Source: Boesenbergia rotunda
Lineage: Eukaryota; Streptophyta; Magnoliopsida; Zingiberales; Zingiberaceae
Assembly (NCBI GenBank): GCA_024364735.1
Contig: JAGFNQ010001192.1
Location: 394,346 to 458,345, forward strand
DNA length: 64,000 nucleotides
Direction: 5' to 3'
The position numbers were made by a program, and so were the translations under genes. Under the pieces are notes generated by a model. It saw nothing but the letters and a program-made list of their open reading frames with translations. It was not told where the DNA came from and ran no database searches. Below are positions 22,132 to 34,383 of this stretch, one piece after another (position 1 is the first letter of the stretch; the number at the start of each line of letters is the position of its first letter).

Positions 22132-23780
22132 AATGGTCATCCAAGAAGGCTACAGCACCGCGCGACCTCCTCTATTCTCCGGTGAGGATTTTTCTTACTA
22201 GATGACCAGAATAGATGTCCACCTAAAAACTCAGGTGGAAATGTGGATCATCATCCAGTCTGGACTGGAGATCCCGAAAAATACACAAGGAGAAATCCAA
22301 GGATACTCTAAGTGGGACGCTTCACTCAAGAAGAAGATAGAAGCAGAAGCAAAAGCCACTCAAACTCTCCAGTGTGGACTGACGAAGGAAGAACTCAACT
22401 GCATCAGCCCATTCAACAGTGCTAAATAATTGTGGAATAAGTTGATCGAGCTGCACGAGGGGACGTCGGACACAAGAATCAGTAAGCGAGATCTCTTCCT
22501 CAACAAGATGTATACGATCAAAATGCAAGACGGTGAAACAGCCACTCAGCTACATGCAAGATTCCAAGAAATTATGAACGGTTTGCACACGATAGGTCAT
22601 AGGGTAGAAAACCGTGATTTAATCAGGTATACCCAAAACTCATTCCCAAGAAATTCATTGTGGGCATCAATGGTTGATGCTTACAAGGTTTCTAGGAACT
22701 TTTCAGATATCAAATTAGATGAATTATTTTCTGAAATAGAACTTCATGAACAAAATAACGCCTCAATGGTCGAGATAGGGTTAGCTCTTTTTGCAGGAAA
22801 ACCCCCTGCAAAGCAAAAGAAGAATAAGGTGCAATTGATACCCGAGTCAGACTCCGACTCAGAGTCTGACAACGACGGAATCAATTATCCAGAGCTGGTT
22901 CGAATGACCCAGAGTCAATACAAAATGATCAAGGGATAAATGAAGAAGAAGAAAGTGAACCAGAAAAAGGATGATCCAACCGAACCGTCTACCAGCCAGA
23001 AAACCTAAAATGAAGTAACCTGTTATGGTTGCAACAAGAAGGGTCACTACAAATAGAGTGTCCTAACTTGAAGAAAATAAGAAGAATTGAAGGAAGAAGG
23101 CTCTCAAAGCTACGTGGGATGAATCGTCTTCAGAAGAAGAAGAAGAGGTACCACACGCCAACCTCCTCGCGCTGACTGCTTCGGAGAATCTCGACACCGA
23201 GTTGGAATCAAAATCAGAAGAGAACGTCGGAACCGGAAGACTTTCAATTTTGGAAGATGAGCAAATAACAGTAAGAGGTTACCCTGAATCTCAGCTTTAT
23301 GTGTTAATATTTTATCTATCTCGTAAGTTGACCAAAGCCAACGTTAGGGTCGAATCCCTTTGACAGGAAGTCAAAATCCCAAAAGAGGTAGTTAACTCTA
23401 GACCCTTAACTGACCAGTTCAGGAAGGAACCTCCACTCAAGCCCAAAAACTTGAGGAGGAGAATTCCTCCTTGAAAACTCAGGTGAAGGAACTAAGAGCT
23501 GCATTAGAATGATTTTTCGTGGGTTCCAAGAATCTTAACCTGATTCTTGGAAAACAAAAATCAGTTCTGAACCGATCCAGACTTGGTTATCGAACCAACT
23601 CACGATATAGATCTTACTACTCGATGTTGAACCCAAGTAGAACCAGAGTCCAAGCATGGGTCCCGAAATTATCCTTGACAAATCAAGCCAGACCAAACTA
23701 ATATTGGATTCCCAAGGACAATATTCATATCTTGGCTAATCCATACTGAGGCTTTAGTCTAGGGAGAGTTAATATAAAAA
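22132..23780 (+). pseudogene. gag: Decayed SIRE/Maximus-like Copia gag
   Basis: The gag can be followed from MVIQEGYSTARPPLFSGEDF through LWNKLIELHEG, FQEIMNGLHTIGH and LRYTQ-type capsid motifs to a broken zinc knuckle near 23025 (CYGCNKKGHYK, then a stop). The tail after the knuckle is acidic and Lys-rich. In-frame stops occur near 22199, 22427 and 22937, and there are small shifts near 23050-23110 and 23360. At 23509 the frame reads ALE-stop-FFVGSKNLNLILG. The same stop context occurs in the gag at 62785. The linker ends near 23780 in IIFIIR and a stop, as in the other copy. Confidence 0.85.
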
Positions 23781-24357
23781 TCATTTTTATAATTAGATAA
23801 ATTGTTTGTCTGTTTTCTTCTTGATGATTGTTTATTTTATTTTTTTTAATATTATGCTTAGACTTAGGAATGATTAGATAAGGATCTGACTTAACTGAAA
23901 CTTGTGCAACCTAGGATTAGGGTGGGGCGAGATGATAGTACGTTAGGGAAACTTGTCTAAAAAGTCAGGTAGGGTAAGGAGTACACTTTTTGGTCCTATT
24001 AGTCAGGTGGAACTAATTGAAGCTACCTCACCAAATCCCCAACTAGTTAGACTACGGTTTCTCAATAAGTAATTTGAGAATAAAATTTCTTTAAAAGGCT
24101 TTGTCTAGGAAAGGGTTGATGATCTAATAAGGCTACAGCCAAAAAAGGCCTCTATACATCGCCAAGACCTGGAAGCCGAATATCGAATTTATTTTCAACG
24201 AATTTATTTTTAAACCCAAATCTAACACAAGTTTCAATTAAATCATAGTATTAACATAAAACCCAAGACAAAATTAATACATCTCACAAAATAGATAAGG
24301 ATACATGTTTTATCACTTACGAATTTGTGATAGGTTGAGGACCTAATACGTAGTCCA
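23781..24357 (+). other. Non-coding SIRE-like sequence after gag
   Basis: No gene is present. The stretch from about 23860 to 24115 aligns by eye, inverted, with 62180-62450, including GAGATGATAGTACGTTAGGG and GGCTTTGTC. The space after gag therefore holds the same non-coding DNA in two copies, where pol would be expected. Confidence 0.65.
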
Positions 24358-25890
24358 ACCCAACCAACTCAATTAATGTTACCCTTAATATACATTTAAT
24401 CAAATTTAAAATTTACCTAAAATTTAATTTAACATTTTCAAAATTCAAATTAATAATTTTAAAAAAATTTCAAAAATCAAATTAATAATTATCAAAAAAT
24501 TTAATTTAACATTTTCAAAATTCAACTTAATAATATTTCAAAAAATTAAATTTAACATTTTCAAAATTTAACTTAATAATTTCAAAAAATTTAATTTAAC
24601 ATTATCAAAACTCAACATAATAAATTTTCAAAAATTTAATTTAAAATTTTCAAAATTCAACTTAATAATTTTCAAAAATTTAATTTAAAATTTCCAAAAT
24701 TCAACATAATAATTTTTCAAAAAATTTAATTTAACATTTTCAAAATTCAACTTAATAATTTTTCAAAAAATTTAATTAAACATTTTCAAAATTCATGTTA
24801 ATAAGTTTTCAAAAAAATTAATCTAACATTTTAAAAATTCAACTTAATAAGTTTCTAAAAAATTAATTTAACATTTTCAAAACTCAACTTAATAAATTTT
24901 CAAAAATCTAATTTAATATTTTCAAATTTTAAATTAATAAATTTCATAAATTTAATTTAAAATTGTAAAAATTCAACTAAAATTTTTTTCAAAAAATTTA
25001 ATTTAAAATTTCCAAAAATCAAATAATAATTTTTCAAAAAATTTAATTTAACATTTTGAAAATTCAACTTAATAATTTTTCAAAAAACTTAATTTAACAT
25101 TTTCAAAATTCATATAATAATTTTTCAAAAACTTTAATTTAACATTTTCAAAATTCAACTATAAATCTTCAAAAAAATTAATTTAACATTTTCAAAATTT
25201 AACTTAATAATTTTTCAAAAAATTTCATTTAACATTTTCAAAATTCAACTTAATAATTTCAAAAAAATATAATTTAACATTTTCAAAATTCAACATAATA
25301 ATTTTAATTTAAAATTTTCAAAATTTTAATTTATAATTTTCAAAATTTTAATTTAAATTTTCAAAATTTAATTAAAATTTCAAAATTCAACTTAATAATT
25401 TTTTCAAAAAATTTAATTAACATTTTCAAAATTTAACTTAATAATTTAAAAAAATTTAATTTAACATTTTCAAAATTCAACTCAATAATTTTTCAAAAAA
25501 GTTTAATTTAACATTTTCAAAACTCAACTTAATAATTTTTCAAAAAATTTATTTTAACATTTTCAAAATTAAACTTAATAATTTTCAAAATTTTAATTTA
25601 AAATTTTTAAAATTCAACTTAATAATTTTAAAAACTTTAATTTAAAATTTTCAAAATTCATTAATAATTTTCAAATATTTAATTTAAAATTTTCAAAATT
25701 CAAATTAATAATTTTCAAAATTTTAATTTAAAATTTTCAAAATTCAACATGATAATCTTCAAAATTTTAATTTAACAGTTTCAAAATTCAACTTAAAATT
25801 CAATTTAACATTTTTTAAAATTTAATTTAACATTTTTTAAAATTGAATTTAACATTTTTGAAATTCAACTAAATGATTTCGAAATTAAGT
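24358..25890. repeat. AT-rich degenerate tandem array
   Basis: About 1.5 kb is built from degenerate units of roughly 45-60 bp containing TTTAATTTAACATTTTCAAA and TTCAACTTAATAATTTTTCA. There is almost no G in the array and no coding potential. It ends abruptly next to the truncated LTR at 25909. It probably belongs to the SIRE-like element's non-coding part, but this is inference. Confidence 0.8.
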
Positions 25891-25908
25891 TTAACAATCA
25901 AGACACTT

Positions 25909-27850
25909 ATGGTGTCTTGCCATATGATACTTAAATGATGGGTTGGATTAGGTGTGGGGCACAATTAAGGTGACCACTTGGGTGAAATGTAGACTAACCC
26001 TAAACATAAAACATAATCCTAATAAATCGACTTAATTAGGTGTAAACATTTAATTAGGATTAATTAAATGAATGAGAAAATTAAGGATAGTCCTAATTAC
26101 TTGAGGTAGCTCGTTTAGCTAATTTATCACATGTTATGATAGTTAAAAACTATACCCTTTGATACAGGACACTGATTGTTGTAGATTTTTGGACAGGAGG
26201 TTCTCCTTTGATACGGATTCTTCTATTTGGAGGTGGGTATTTCTTGCTTGTATTTGTAGTTCCACTTTATCTTTATGCATGGCTATTTGTTGTTTATACA
26301 GTATGCTGATATTTACCTTTACTGCTACCGTTTTGTTATCCTGTTTGATACATATGCTTGACCTTAGATATGATCTAAATTTCCTTTCCATACAATCTCG
26401 TTTATTTGCTATCTGATTCTGTATAGCATTGGTATGACATGAGTATGTAGATACAGAATAGCATACCACTGTATGATTGCATTGATTACTTCTAGTCATA
26501 CTTGCACGTGTCTCTAGATATAGAATGATTGGGTTATGACGGCATGTCACTTGAGATCTGCATTGGTTGATTGTTGTTATTACTTGCATGTGCACCTAGA
26601 TACATGATGGTTAGGTTATTATACTTGTGATCGACCTGTGCATGTTATGTTGAGTTATGTATGATGACCTGGTAGGGGTTGCATGTGTTTGAGTCATGCA
26701 CCATACCTACACTGTTGCATGCCGGTGATCAGTGATTCCCTTGTGGTTGAGCCTATCGTCTTCCGGTACATGATATGCACACACGACCACTCATGGGTTA
26801 GTGGATACCGTTGGGTGTATGCACTTACTCTATACTGCTCCGCTCGATCACTCATGGGTAGTGGTTTCAGAGCATGGTAGCAGGCAGGGATCGCTTCTCT
26901 TTCCATAAACCAGAGAAGATGAGAGCAACACTCCCTCATATATACATGGGGTAGGGGGTGGTCCCCCGCCAGCATCCTATCCACTTGGTCACTCAGGAGC
27001 AGTGATAGCAGGGTGCGTACAGTGTCACAACTCTACCCACTCGTCCAACATAGTATCGTCTATCTCGGTGGCTTGACTGGTGTTAGGGGGTGACCATGTC
27101 ATTGCATCATGTCATATGATGCATTGTGCATTTTGATTGTGATTGCTGTAATTATTTGCTGCACTTGTTTGACATGCATGTACAGGATATGCTTATGTGT
27201 GGTTTTATGACCCTGCACTTGCTCGTGTGGTACAAGTCCTTTTATAATTAGGATAGACTGATTTCTGATATGTACACTCAGTTATATTTTCAGTTATGCA
27301 TATTATGATATTTCTGTTGAGACTGTATCCTGTTATTTCTTTATAGCTTATTTAGCTATTTTGTTGAGCCATGCATATCTTTCTATATACCTGTGGAGTC
27401 CACTTGGACTCACCACTCATCACAATGTTTTTTTGTTTTCAGGTTGATAGCTCACCGGAGGAGCCCAGTTGCCGGTCTCGGGTTCTTACGACACTTTGAT
27501 TGGTGCTTCCGCTATGTTTTGTTTTGTTTTTATAGCTTAGTCTATATTTTGTATTCATTATGATACCGTGGACTTGTATTTGATTTATTCATGCCGTATT
27601 GTATTTTGAGTCCATTATTGGACTTTTGTGTTGTGGTTTTGCTGCGCGCCTGTCCAGGGGGTAGCTCAGGTGAGTACGGATTTAGTATTGCGATATTTCC
27701 ATTTTTTCATATATTATATATCTGTTTGGGGCCTGAGGCCAAATTATAAAATGTGTGTGTTGTTTGTATGTGTAAATTGTCCGCTGGATAGGGGAGATGT
27801 TGTCCGATTTTATATTGGATTAGCGGCTTCGTTGGTCTCGGGGCGTGACA
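25909..27850 (+). repeat. 5' LTR of LARD-like element 2, 5'-truncated
   Basis: The part up to 26626 matches 33684-34383 in the 3' LTR. Comparison with that LTR shows that about 1.65 kb is missing from the front. The right part resembles the LTR of element 1 (GTTGAGCCTATCGTCTTCCG, then ACATGGGGTAGGGGG). A T-rich tract and CAG/GTTGATAGC at 27441-27442 repeats the splice-acceptor-like signal. Confidence 0.82.
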
Positions 27851-28095
27851 ATTTATTTTGGTATCAGAGCGTAGGTTACGATGTCTACCTATTTTCATGT
27901 TTTTTGGACTTTCCAAATTTTATCTGATACCAATTTATTTTGGTATCAGAGCCAAGTTTGCGGTATACCTTGAGGACTTGTGGATTTTCGGTGTCTATCT
28001 GATACCAATTTATTTTGGTATCAGAACAGGTTTAGATACCTGTTTATGTTTTCGGATTTGTCATAGTTAAATCTGATACTTATTTGGTAGGTGTC
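27851..28095 (+). promoter_or_regulatory. Primer binding site in three to four tandem copies
   Basis: TGGTATCAGAGC occurs at 27859-27870 directly after the LTR, again at 27941-27952, and as TGGTATCAGAAC near 28016-28027. A fourth, poor copy is near 28089. The second and third are preceded by CTGATACCAATTTATTT, giving the same hairpin as in element 1. Confidence 0.8.
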
Positions 28096-29045
28096 GAAGC
28101 TCGGGTTTGATGAGATCTACCCGAGTACATTTCGGATTTTCGGAGTCGCTTTCCCGACATGTTTGTACTCTGGGACTTGGCGGCAACGGGACATCTCCAG
28201 GTGACAAAATGTATATCTTTCTAGAACTATCCTATCTTTAGCATTCATTATTAGATTTAGGATTGTTTAGACTAACCCAGCTTGGGGGGATCATATATTC
28301 ATACTAGATGGATAGATATTTATAGACTTGGTTTTAGTTGGATTGACATGTTGTCAATCTATCTTATTCGTGATCGTTCATGTGAACGATTAGTGACATG
28401 TTGTGGATGAGAACTTGGAGCGGAGAATGTTAATTCTCTAGTAGCACCGATTGTTGAGACGGAAAGCCAAGGTCGAATATGTCGACAACCTATTGGAGGT
28501 TAAGTATTTTGGGTTTTACCTGGACCTTACTATTCATAGTACTTATACTAGCTATTCTTAGCTGGGTGAGAACTAGGGTTGTCTACTATACATGGCTCGA
28601 TCAGTATAGGATCGACTTACCTTGGTTTAAGGAGTTTCAGACTTTTGGGTCGTTCGTGACTGGTTAGGTGACCTGGAAGGCACGTTTAGGGTATATAACC
28701 TACATTGATGTAGAAGGGTAGTATTAATACAAACTATCATCGTTAGTTGAAGAGTGATATATTTTATTCCATGGGGACTTTGACCATGGATCACCTGTAC
28801 CTGGTTGATGACCTAGAAGGTACAGTTTGATAGGTGGCTTACGCTGATATGAAGAAGTGTGAAGCTAGTTGCTTGACACCTACGAGTTACCATGTGTACT
28901 TGGTTTGGATAACCAAGGAGGCATCTTTGTACTTATGATTTGTGTTGAGGCGAATCACTTACGAGACTAGACCATCTTTGGGTGGAAGATGCCGAGGATG
29001 ACTTCCAGGGAACAAAGAATTACTTCGTGATTATGTTGAGATACT
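28096..29045 (+). other. Internal non-coding domain of LARD-like element 2, left part
   Basis: No gene is present. Stretches such as GACCATGGATCACCTGTACC and GTTGAGATACTC line up with element 1 near 12950 and 13095. Short open frames are incidental. Confidence 0.7.
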
Positions 29046-29119
29046 CTTGATGTTGATGCAGTCTGGCCCTGATTGTTGTTTTGGTGTTGACAACGATTTT
29101 AGTTTAGGAGGATGATTAT

Positions 29120-29725
29120 GATATGGAAAATCCTAATCTGGGAGGTTAGGTGGATTATGATTAAGTCCTGATCGAGGATTAGGCATGATATGAAAAACCC
29201 TAACCTGGGAGGTTAGGTGTGATGATTGTGATGATTATGATTAAGTCCTAATCGAGGATTAGGTATGATGTTGGAAAATCCTAACCTGGGAGGTTAGGTG
29301 TGGAAAATCCTAGCTTGGAGGGCTAGGTGTTGGAAAATCCTAACCTGGGAGGTTAGGTGTTGGAAAAGTCCTAATTCGGAAGGGTTGGGTGAAAAGTCCT
29401 AGCTTGGAGGGCTAGGTGAAAAGTCCTAACTTGGAGGGTTAGGTGCAAATTCCCATCCTGGAGAATTAGGTGAAAAAGTCCTGGCTTGGAGGGTCAGGTG
29501 CCTAGCTTGGAGGGCTAGGTTGGATGATGTTCTAACTCGGAAGAGTTGGGTGAAAAGTCCTAGCTTGGAGGGCTAGGTGAAAAGTCCTAGCTTGGAGGGC
29601 TAGGTGAAAAGTCCTAACTTGGAGGGTTAGGTGCAAATTCCCAACTTGGAGAGTTAGATGGAAAAATCCTTAGCTTGGAGGGCTAAGGTGGATGAATCCC
29701 TAGCTTGGAGGGCTGGGTAGAGTCA
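29120..29725 (+). repeat. Array of CCTAAC...GTTAGG hairpin units with covarying arms
   Basis: About 18 units of roughly 20-30 bp are present. Arms include CCTAACC/GGTTAGG, CCTAATC/GATTAGG, CCTAGC/GCTAGG, CCTAAC/GTTAGG, CCTTAGC/GCTAAGG and CTAACTC/GAGTTGG, around loops such as TTGGAGG. Changes in one arm are matched in the other. Confidence 0.85.
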
Positions 29726-29732
29726 CTGGATC

Positions 29733-30235
29733 GGTCTGGTGACCGATCAGGGACTGTTGGCACGCTGCTCCTTAGTGGATCGGTCTGGTGACCGATCCAG
29801 CTATGTCTGATCGGACTGGTGACCGATCAGGGAGCGCACAGTGAGATTGAGAATCTACTGTGTGGCTCCTGATCGATCCGGAGACCGATCAGGGAGCAGG
29901 CTGCTTCCTCGCTGCCTTGCTCCTGATCGGTCTGGCGACCGATCAGGGAGCAAACAGTGAGTGAGTTCCCTTGCTGATCAGAGCCTTGGATCGGTCCGGT
30001 GACCGATCAGGGATCTTGGATTTGATTAAAAAGTAACTGTTCATCTGCTTTGATCGGTCTGAGTGACCGATCAGGATCCAATCTGATCGGTCTAGTGACC
30101 GATCAGGATCAACCCTGATCGGTCTGGTGACCGATCAGGCGTGTATAGCTGCGAGAGCTGGGAATCCCAGCAAAGCAGTGGATCGGTCTGGTGATCGATC
30201 CACACACCCTGGATCGGTCCGGTGACCGATCACTT
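29733..30235 (+). repeat. Array of GATCGGTC-TGGT-GACCGATC dyads
   Basis: Eleven units lie within about 500 bases, most with 8-bp arms and a TGGT or CGGT loop. Several have extended arms (CTGATCGGTC...GACCGATCAG). Spacing is irregular, 30-65 bases. Sequences between units are unrelated. Confidence 0.9.
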
Positions 30236-31248
30236 TAATTCAAATTTCACTGTCAGACGTCGTCAGAACGTCTGATCGTATCCGATTTGCTGATGTATGT
30301 GATATGCTTTGTGATCTTCTGCTCTAATGCTCTGATTGAGTTTCAGGTGACAGGGGAGGATTCAAACACTCAAGGAGAAGTCAAAGAGTGCTTTCCTTGG
30401 AGCAGGTTTGTCCCTTTTCCCATCTCAGGTTGCAACGGCGAGCTGCGGACTGGAGCTAAGACTGGAGCTCGACTGAGGAGCTCAGTGAGTCCAGAGATAG
30501 CTCAGTAGAGGCCGGCGTTGGCAGAGGAGTAGCTGGGAGCTACAGAGATGGTGTCATCTGTCGCTTGGCGGAGAAACAAAAAGGAACAAGGAACGCGAGA
30601 GTTAAAGAGAATGATCAGATTCAGTTTTGAAAACGTGTGTGTTCTTGCGTTCTGTTGAAAGAAGCTTGCTATTCTTGAGTTCTTCATCCATTCTAAGCAA
30701 GCTATTGAGAAGCATACATCATACTTGAGCGCTTGAAGGAGAAAACAAGAAGCTTGGAGTCCGACAGTGGGAAGACACGAAGCAGACGGGGTCTGCGTGA
30801 GATCGTCACTGGGTGGAGCTCGGGAAGCTTGCTGTGTTTAATCCTTGCTAAGTGTTTGAGTAAGATCTTTCTTGTTGTTGTTTCATTGTGCTCATTATAT
30901 ATCATTGTTTGAAACACACTGTGGAGAGGTTTCTCCACCGAGAAGGAGGTTGCTTCATATCCGGTGTTAACCGGGGCTTGATCTGCCGACGATCAAGGGA
31001 TCGCCCACCTCAAGGGCACGCCAAGGAGTAGGGGTAAGTTATCCCCGAACCTTGTAAACCTTTCTTGTTAGCGATCTTGCTAGTTGTGTGTGCTTTGCTC
31101 TCATTTGTTTTTCTGCATATTCTGTTTTCCATTCTTTCCGCTGTGCTACTGATATTTGAGTTGCAGAAATCGTGATAAGTTTTCAAGGGGCAAGCGATTG
31201 TCTATATTCACCCCCCCCCTCTATAGCCATCTCGTTCCCAACACTTGA

Positions 31249-32028
31249 GAGATAACATGCCTCTATGTTATGGAGTTGGATTTCAGGGGTTTCTGAACCT
31301 GGAGTGGAGGAACCGGAGAACATTGGGTTACGAGGCGATAGTTGGTCGACTCGCGCATTGCTACGCGATTCTATGAGCGATTTTGACTCATAGATTGAGT
31401 GTTTGTAGTTAGATAATCTCGATGGTACATCGGGATGTGCGATCCGTTATGGTATCAAGAGGTGGATGGAGATTGACAAATCTCTATGATATGTTGTATT
31501 TTGAGGATTCTATTAGTGGATATGGACCTGCCGGATTTTTAGCTTTTTGATGGATCATTTGGTGGATATATGGTCTTTCTGTGGTTGGTTATTTGGAAGT
31601 TTGTTATTGATAGTAGCATAAGGTATGACTTATTGGTGGAATCTTTAACTATATGTTATCTTTTGACAGTCTATTGGAGGATATATATATGACTGGTGAT
31701 GTTCAGAGGATGTTATTGATTTGGTGATACTTGAGTGTTATTCATGGATTTGACATTTTACGTTTGAGGATCGGAGTATAGACTTAGCGCCAGTGATCTT
31801 ATGGTTGAGCACCCTGGAGAGGTGTGATAATTGATTGGTTGTTTGGGCGTACCTTATATACGGATGATAACCCTTGGACTGATACTCTAGTTGTCTCATA
31901 ACAGTGTGACCTTAGGATATCAGACGAAGTGGTTAATCATGATGAGTACAGACATGTTTAGCTGCTAGTGTGTGTTATATGAGGAATGATAAAATTTGGG
32001 GACCAAATTTTTGTTAGTGGGAGATAAT
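31249..32028 (+). other. Internal non-coding domain of LARD-like element 2, right part
   Basis: It aligns by eye with 13120-14056 of element 1, for example the GGTGGATGGAGATTGACAAA and GAGGATCGGAGTATAGA stretches. It ends GGGGACCAAATTTTTGTTAG and then the polypurine tract AGTGGGAGATAA (32017-32028) just before the 3' LTR. No gene is present. Confidence 0.75.
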
Positions 32029-34383
32029 GTTAAATCCGACATTTTTAATCCGCTCCGGAAATTTTTTTTGGAAAAGGGTCCTAGCGTTTCCAGGCTCTTA
32101 AACGAAGTTTCGGGAATTCAAATGGTTAAAACTAAAAATTTTAAGGGCTTGGATGCGATAACACAGAATTAAGAGTGATTATGTGCGAAAAACCCGAAGA
32201 TAGGGGTTTGATGGTGGGTGATCAAATTAAAGGATGGTTTAATCACAAATAACCTGGAAATTTGGGTTAGAGTCCTAATTTAGGGAAGGTCAGGGGCTAA
32301 AATGCAAGTTTCACCCTAATAAGTCTTCCTTCTCATGTTTCTTCGCCCGCAACCCATCATCACTCGAACCTTTTTCTTTTCTCTTCTCCTTCGCTGAGCA
32401 CCCCTTTCCTTCTCTCTTTTGATAGAGCGACACCACGCCACCACATCGTCGGTTGGATTGGAGGATTCCCGACGCTCGATCGCGAGCACGTCACTTCCCT
32501 GCCTTCTTCTTCCCTTCTTCGCGTGTGGTCGAGCTACGATGCCAGGCGTCAGTCCATGGTGGGTTCGCAGGGTCAGGTACTCACTAAAGGCGGAAGGTGG
32601 CTAGGGGAGTGAGGAGGAATCATTGGGGAGGAGCTGCTCTAGAAGCCTTCGTGTGATTGTTGATCGTCGGATCCAGAGCAGGGGAGTTCTGCCCGCGCCC
32701 AATTTAGGTAAGGAGATCATCTCAAGTTTGTCGTGGCTAGCTTAACTACTGTAGATTCCTTTCCATTCTTCTTTTGGTTTCGAATTGAAATTGTGACCTG
32801 TTTTGGGATGCTCATAGGTACCTATGAGATCTGGTATTATTTGGAAGTGTTTTTGGATGAGGTTTTCTAGAAAATTAAGTGTTAGGTTTTGATTTAAAAT
32901 CTCTAGTTAGATTGGTTTGTTGTGTTGGATTTAGAATTGTGTTGTTATTGGATTTAAGTCACTGCTATGCGTGGGTTTTGGTTGTAATCCAGTTTCTGTG
33001 AATTGATCAAGTGGTGTTTTCTTGTCTAGTAATACCTGGTAGTTTGGATTAGAACAAGAAATGATTAACTAGAAGGATTAGTTGATTGAATATGTTTTAT
33101 GGATAATTCATCATGGAATTGATTAATAAGTCAGGACTAAGATTTGGTAGGTTATGGATTTCGTACATCAGTTGGTTAAGTAGTTTAATTAATTAATAGA
33201 TCAGTGATTGATAATTAGAATAGTTTAATAAATTGTATCATGTGGATCAGGCGTAGATATTGATTAAACAGTGTTATGGTTTGAGTAAGTATGAAGAAGA
33301 AAAAGAGAGGACGTAAAGTTAATTGGGAAATTAGATTAGATCAGAACTTAGAATGGTTTTGTAAGAATTGGTATTTGATTAGAGGACTTATTGGATGGCA
33401 AGTGTTGATCGGTTGGAATTCTTAGTGATTTTGGATATGTGCTTGGATCCTTAGAGGTTAGATCGAATAGCCTTTGGAATCAATATGTGATTGTTGTGAT
33501 TCTACTATGAAGAGTTGGTTTTGGCTTTATGTGTAGTGTGTTTACTATGAGTAGTGTTTGATCCATAGATGGTTTTGGTAATCGGTTTATAGGATTTGGA
33601 ATCGAACCTAATCAGATTTGTGTGATTCATCTATTTGATCTATTTTTGGACTAGTTTTGTTGGCTTAGTATTGGGATCTTGTGGTGTCTTGCCATATGAT
33701 ACTTAAATGGTGGGTTGGATTAGGTGTGGGCACAATTAAGGTGACCACTTGGGTTAAATGTAGACTAACCCTAAACATAAAACCTAATCCTAATAAATCG
33801 ACTTAATTAGGTGTAAACATTTAATTAGGATTAATTAAATGAATGAGAAAAATTAACGATAGTCCTAATTACTTGAGGTAGCTCGTTTAGCTAATTTATC
33901 ACATGTTATGATAGTTAAAAACTATACCCTTTGATACAGGACACAGATTGTTGTAGATTTTTGGATGGGAGGTTCTCCTTTGATACAGATTCTTCTATTT
34001 AGAGGTGGGTACTTCTTGCTTGTATCTGTTGTTCCACTTTATCTTTATGCATGGCTATTTATTGTTTATACAATATGCTGATATTTACCTTTATCTGCTA
34101 CCGTTTTGTTATCCTGCTTGATACTTATGCTTGACCTTGGATATGATCTAAATTTCCTTTCCATACAATCTTGTTTATTTGCTATCTGATTCTGTATAGC
34201 ATTGGTATGACATGAGTATGTAGATACAGAATATCATACTACTGTATGGTTGCATTGATTACTTCTAGTCATACTTGCATGTGTCTCTAGATATAGAATG
34301 ATTGGGTTATGACGGCATGTCACTTGAGATCTGCATTGGTTGATTGTTGTTATTACTTGCATGTGCACCTAGATGCATGATGG
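32029..34383 (+). repeat. 3' LTR of LARD-like element 2, 3'-truncated
   Basis: It begins TGTTAAATCCGACA next to the polypurine tract. A pyrimidine-rich, GC-rich stretch (32330-32720) resembles an untranslated leader, as in element 1. From 33684 it matches the 5' LTR remnant. It stops at GATGG where the SIRE-like LTR begins. The missing end is not found in the window. Confidence 0.82.

Larger units (their letters stand above)
29051..31243 (+). mobile_element. 2.2 kb solo LTR of a Copia element
   Basis: It is bounded by TGTTGATGCAGTC and CGTTCCCAACA with a perfect CTTGA duplication at 29046-29050 and 31244-31248. The empty site is readable in the sister element near 13100. The first half is two dyad arrays. 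The second half has a GTAAGTT-like donor near 31042 and the C-rich CACCCCCCCCCTCTATAGCC end typical of these LTRs. No clear TATA box was found between the arrays and the likely transcript start. Confidence 0.92.
25909..34383 (+). mobile_element. LARD-like element 2, truncated at both LTRs and interrupted
   Basis: It is related to the element at 8640-17431: same LTR end (GGGGCGTGACA), same triple primer-site block, and alignable internal domain and 3' internal end. The 5' LTR lacks its first part. The 3' LTR is cut by the SIRE-like element at 34384. A solo Copia LTR sits inside. Removing it leaves an internal region of about 2.0 kb, close to that of element 1. No coding domain was found. Confidence 0.85.

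Noticed and set aside
26143..26595. 150-residue minus-strand open frame
   Set aside because: Located in a LARD-like LTR; the matching LTR at 33900-34380 does not preserve it as a gene, and no domain is visible.
29120..30235. CRISPR-like look of regularly repeated dyads
   Set aside because: Spacing is irregular, the repeats themselves vary, no cas-like gene exists and the context is a plant LTR with a target-site duplication.
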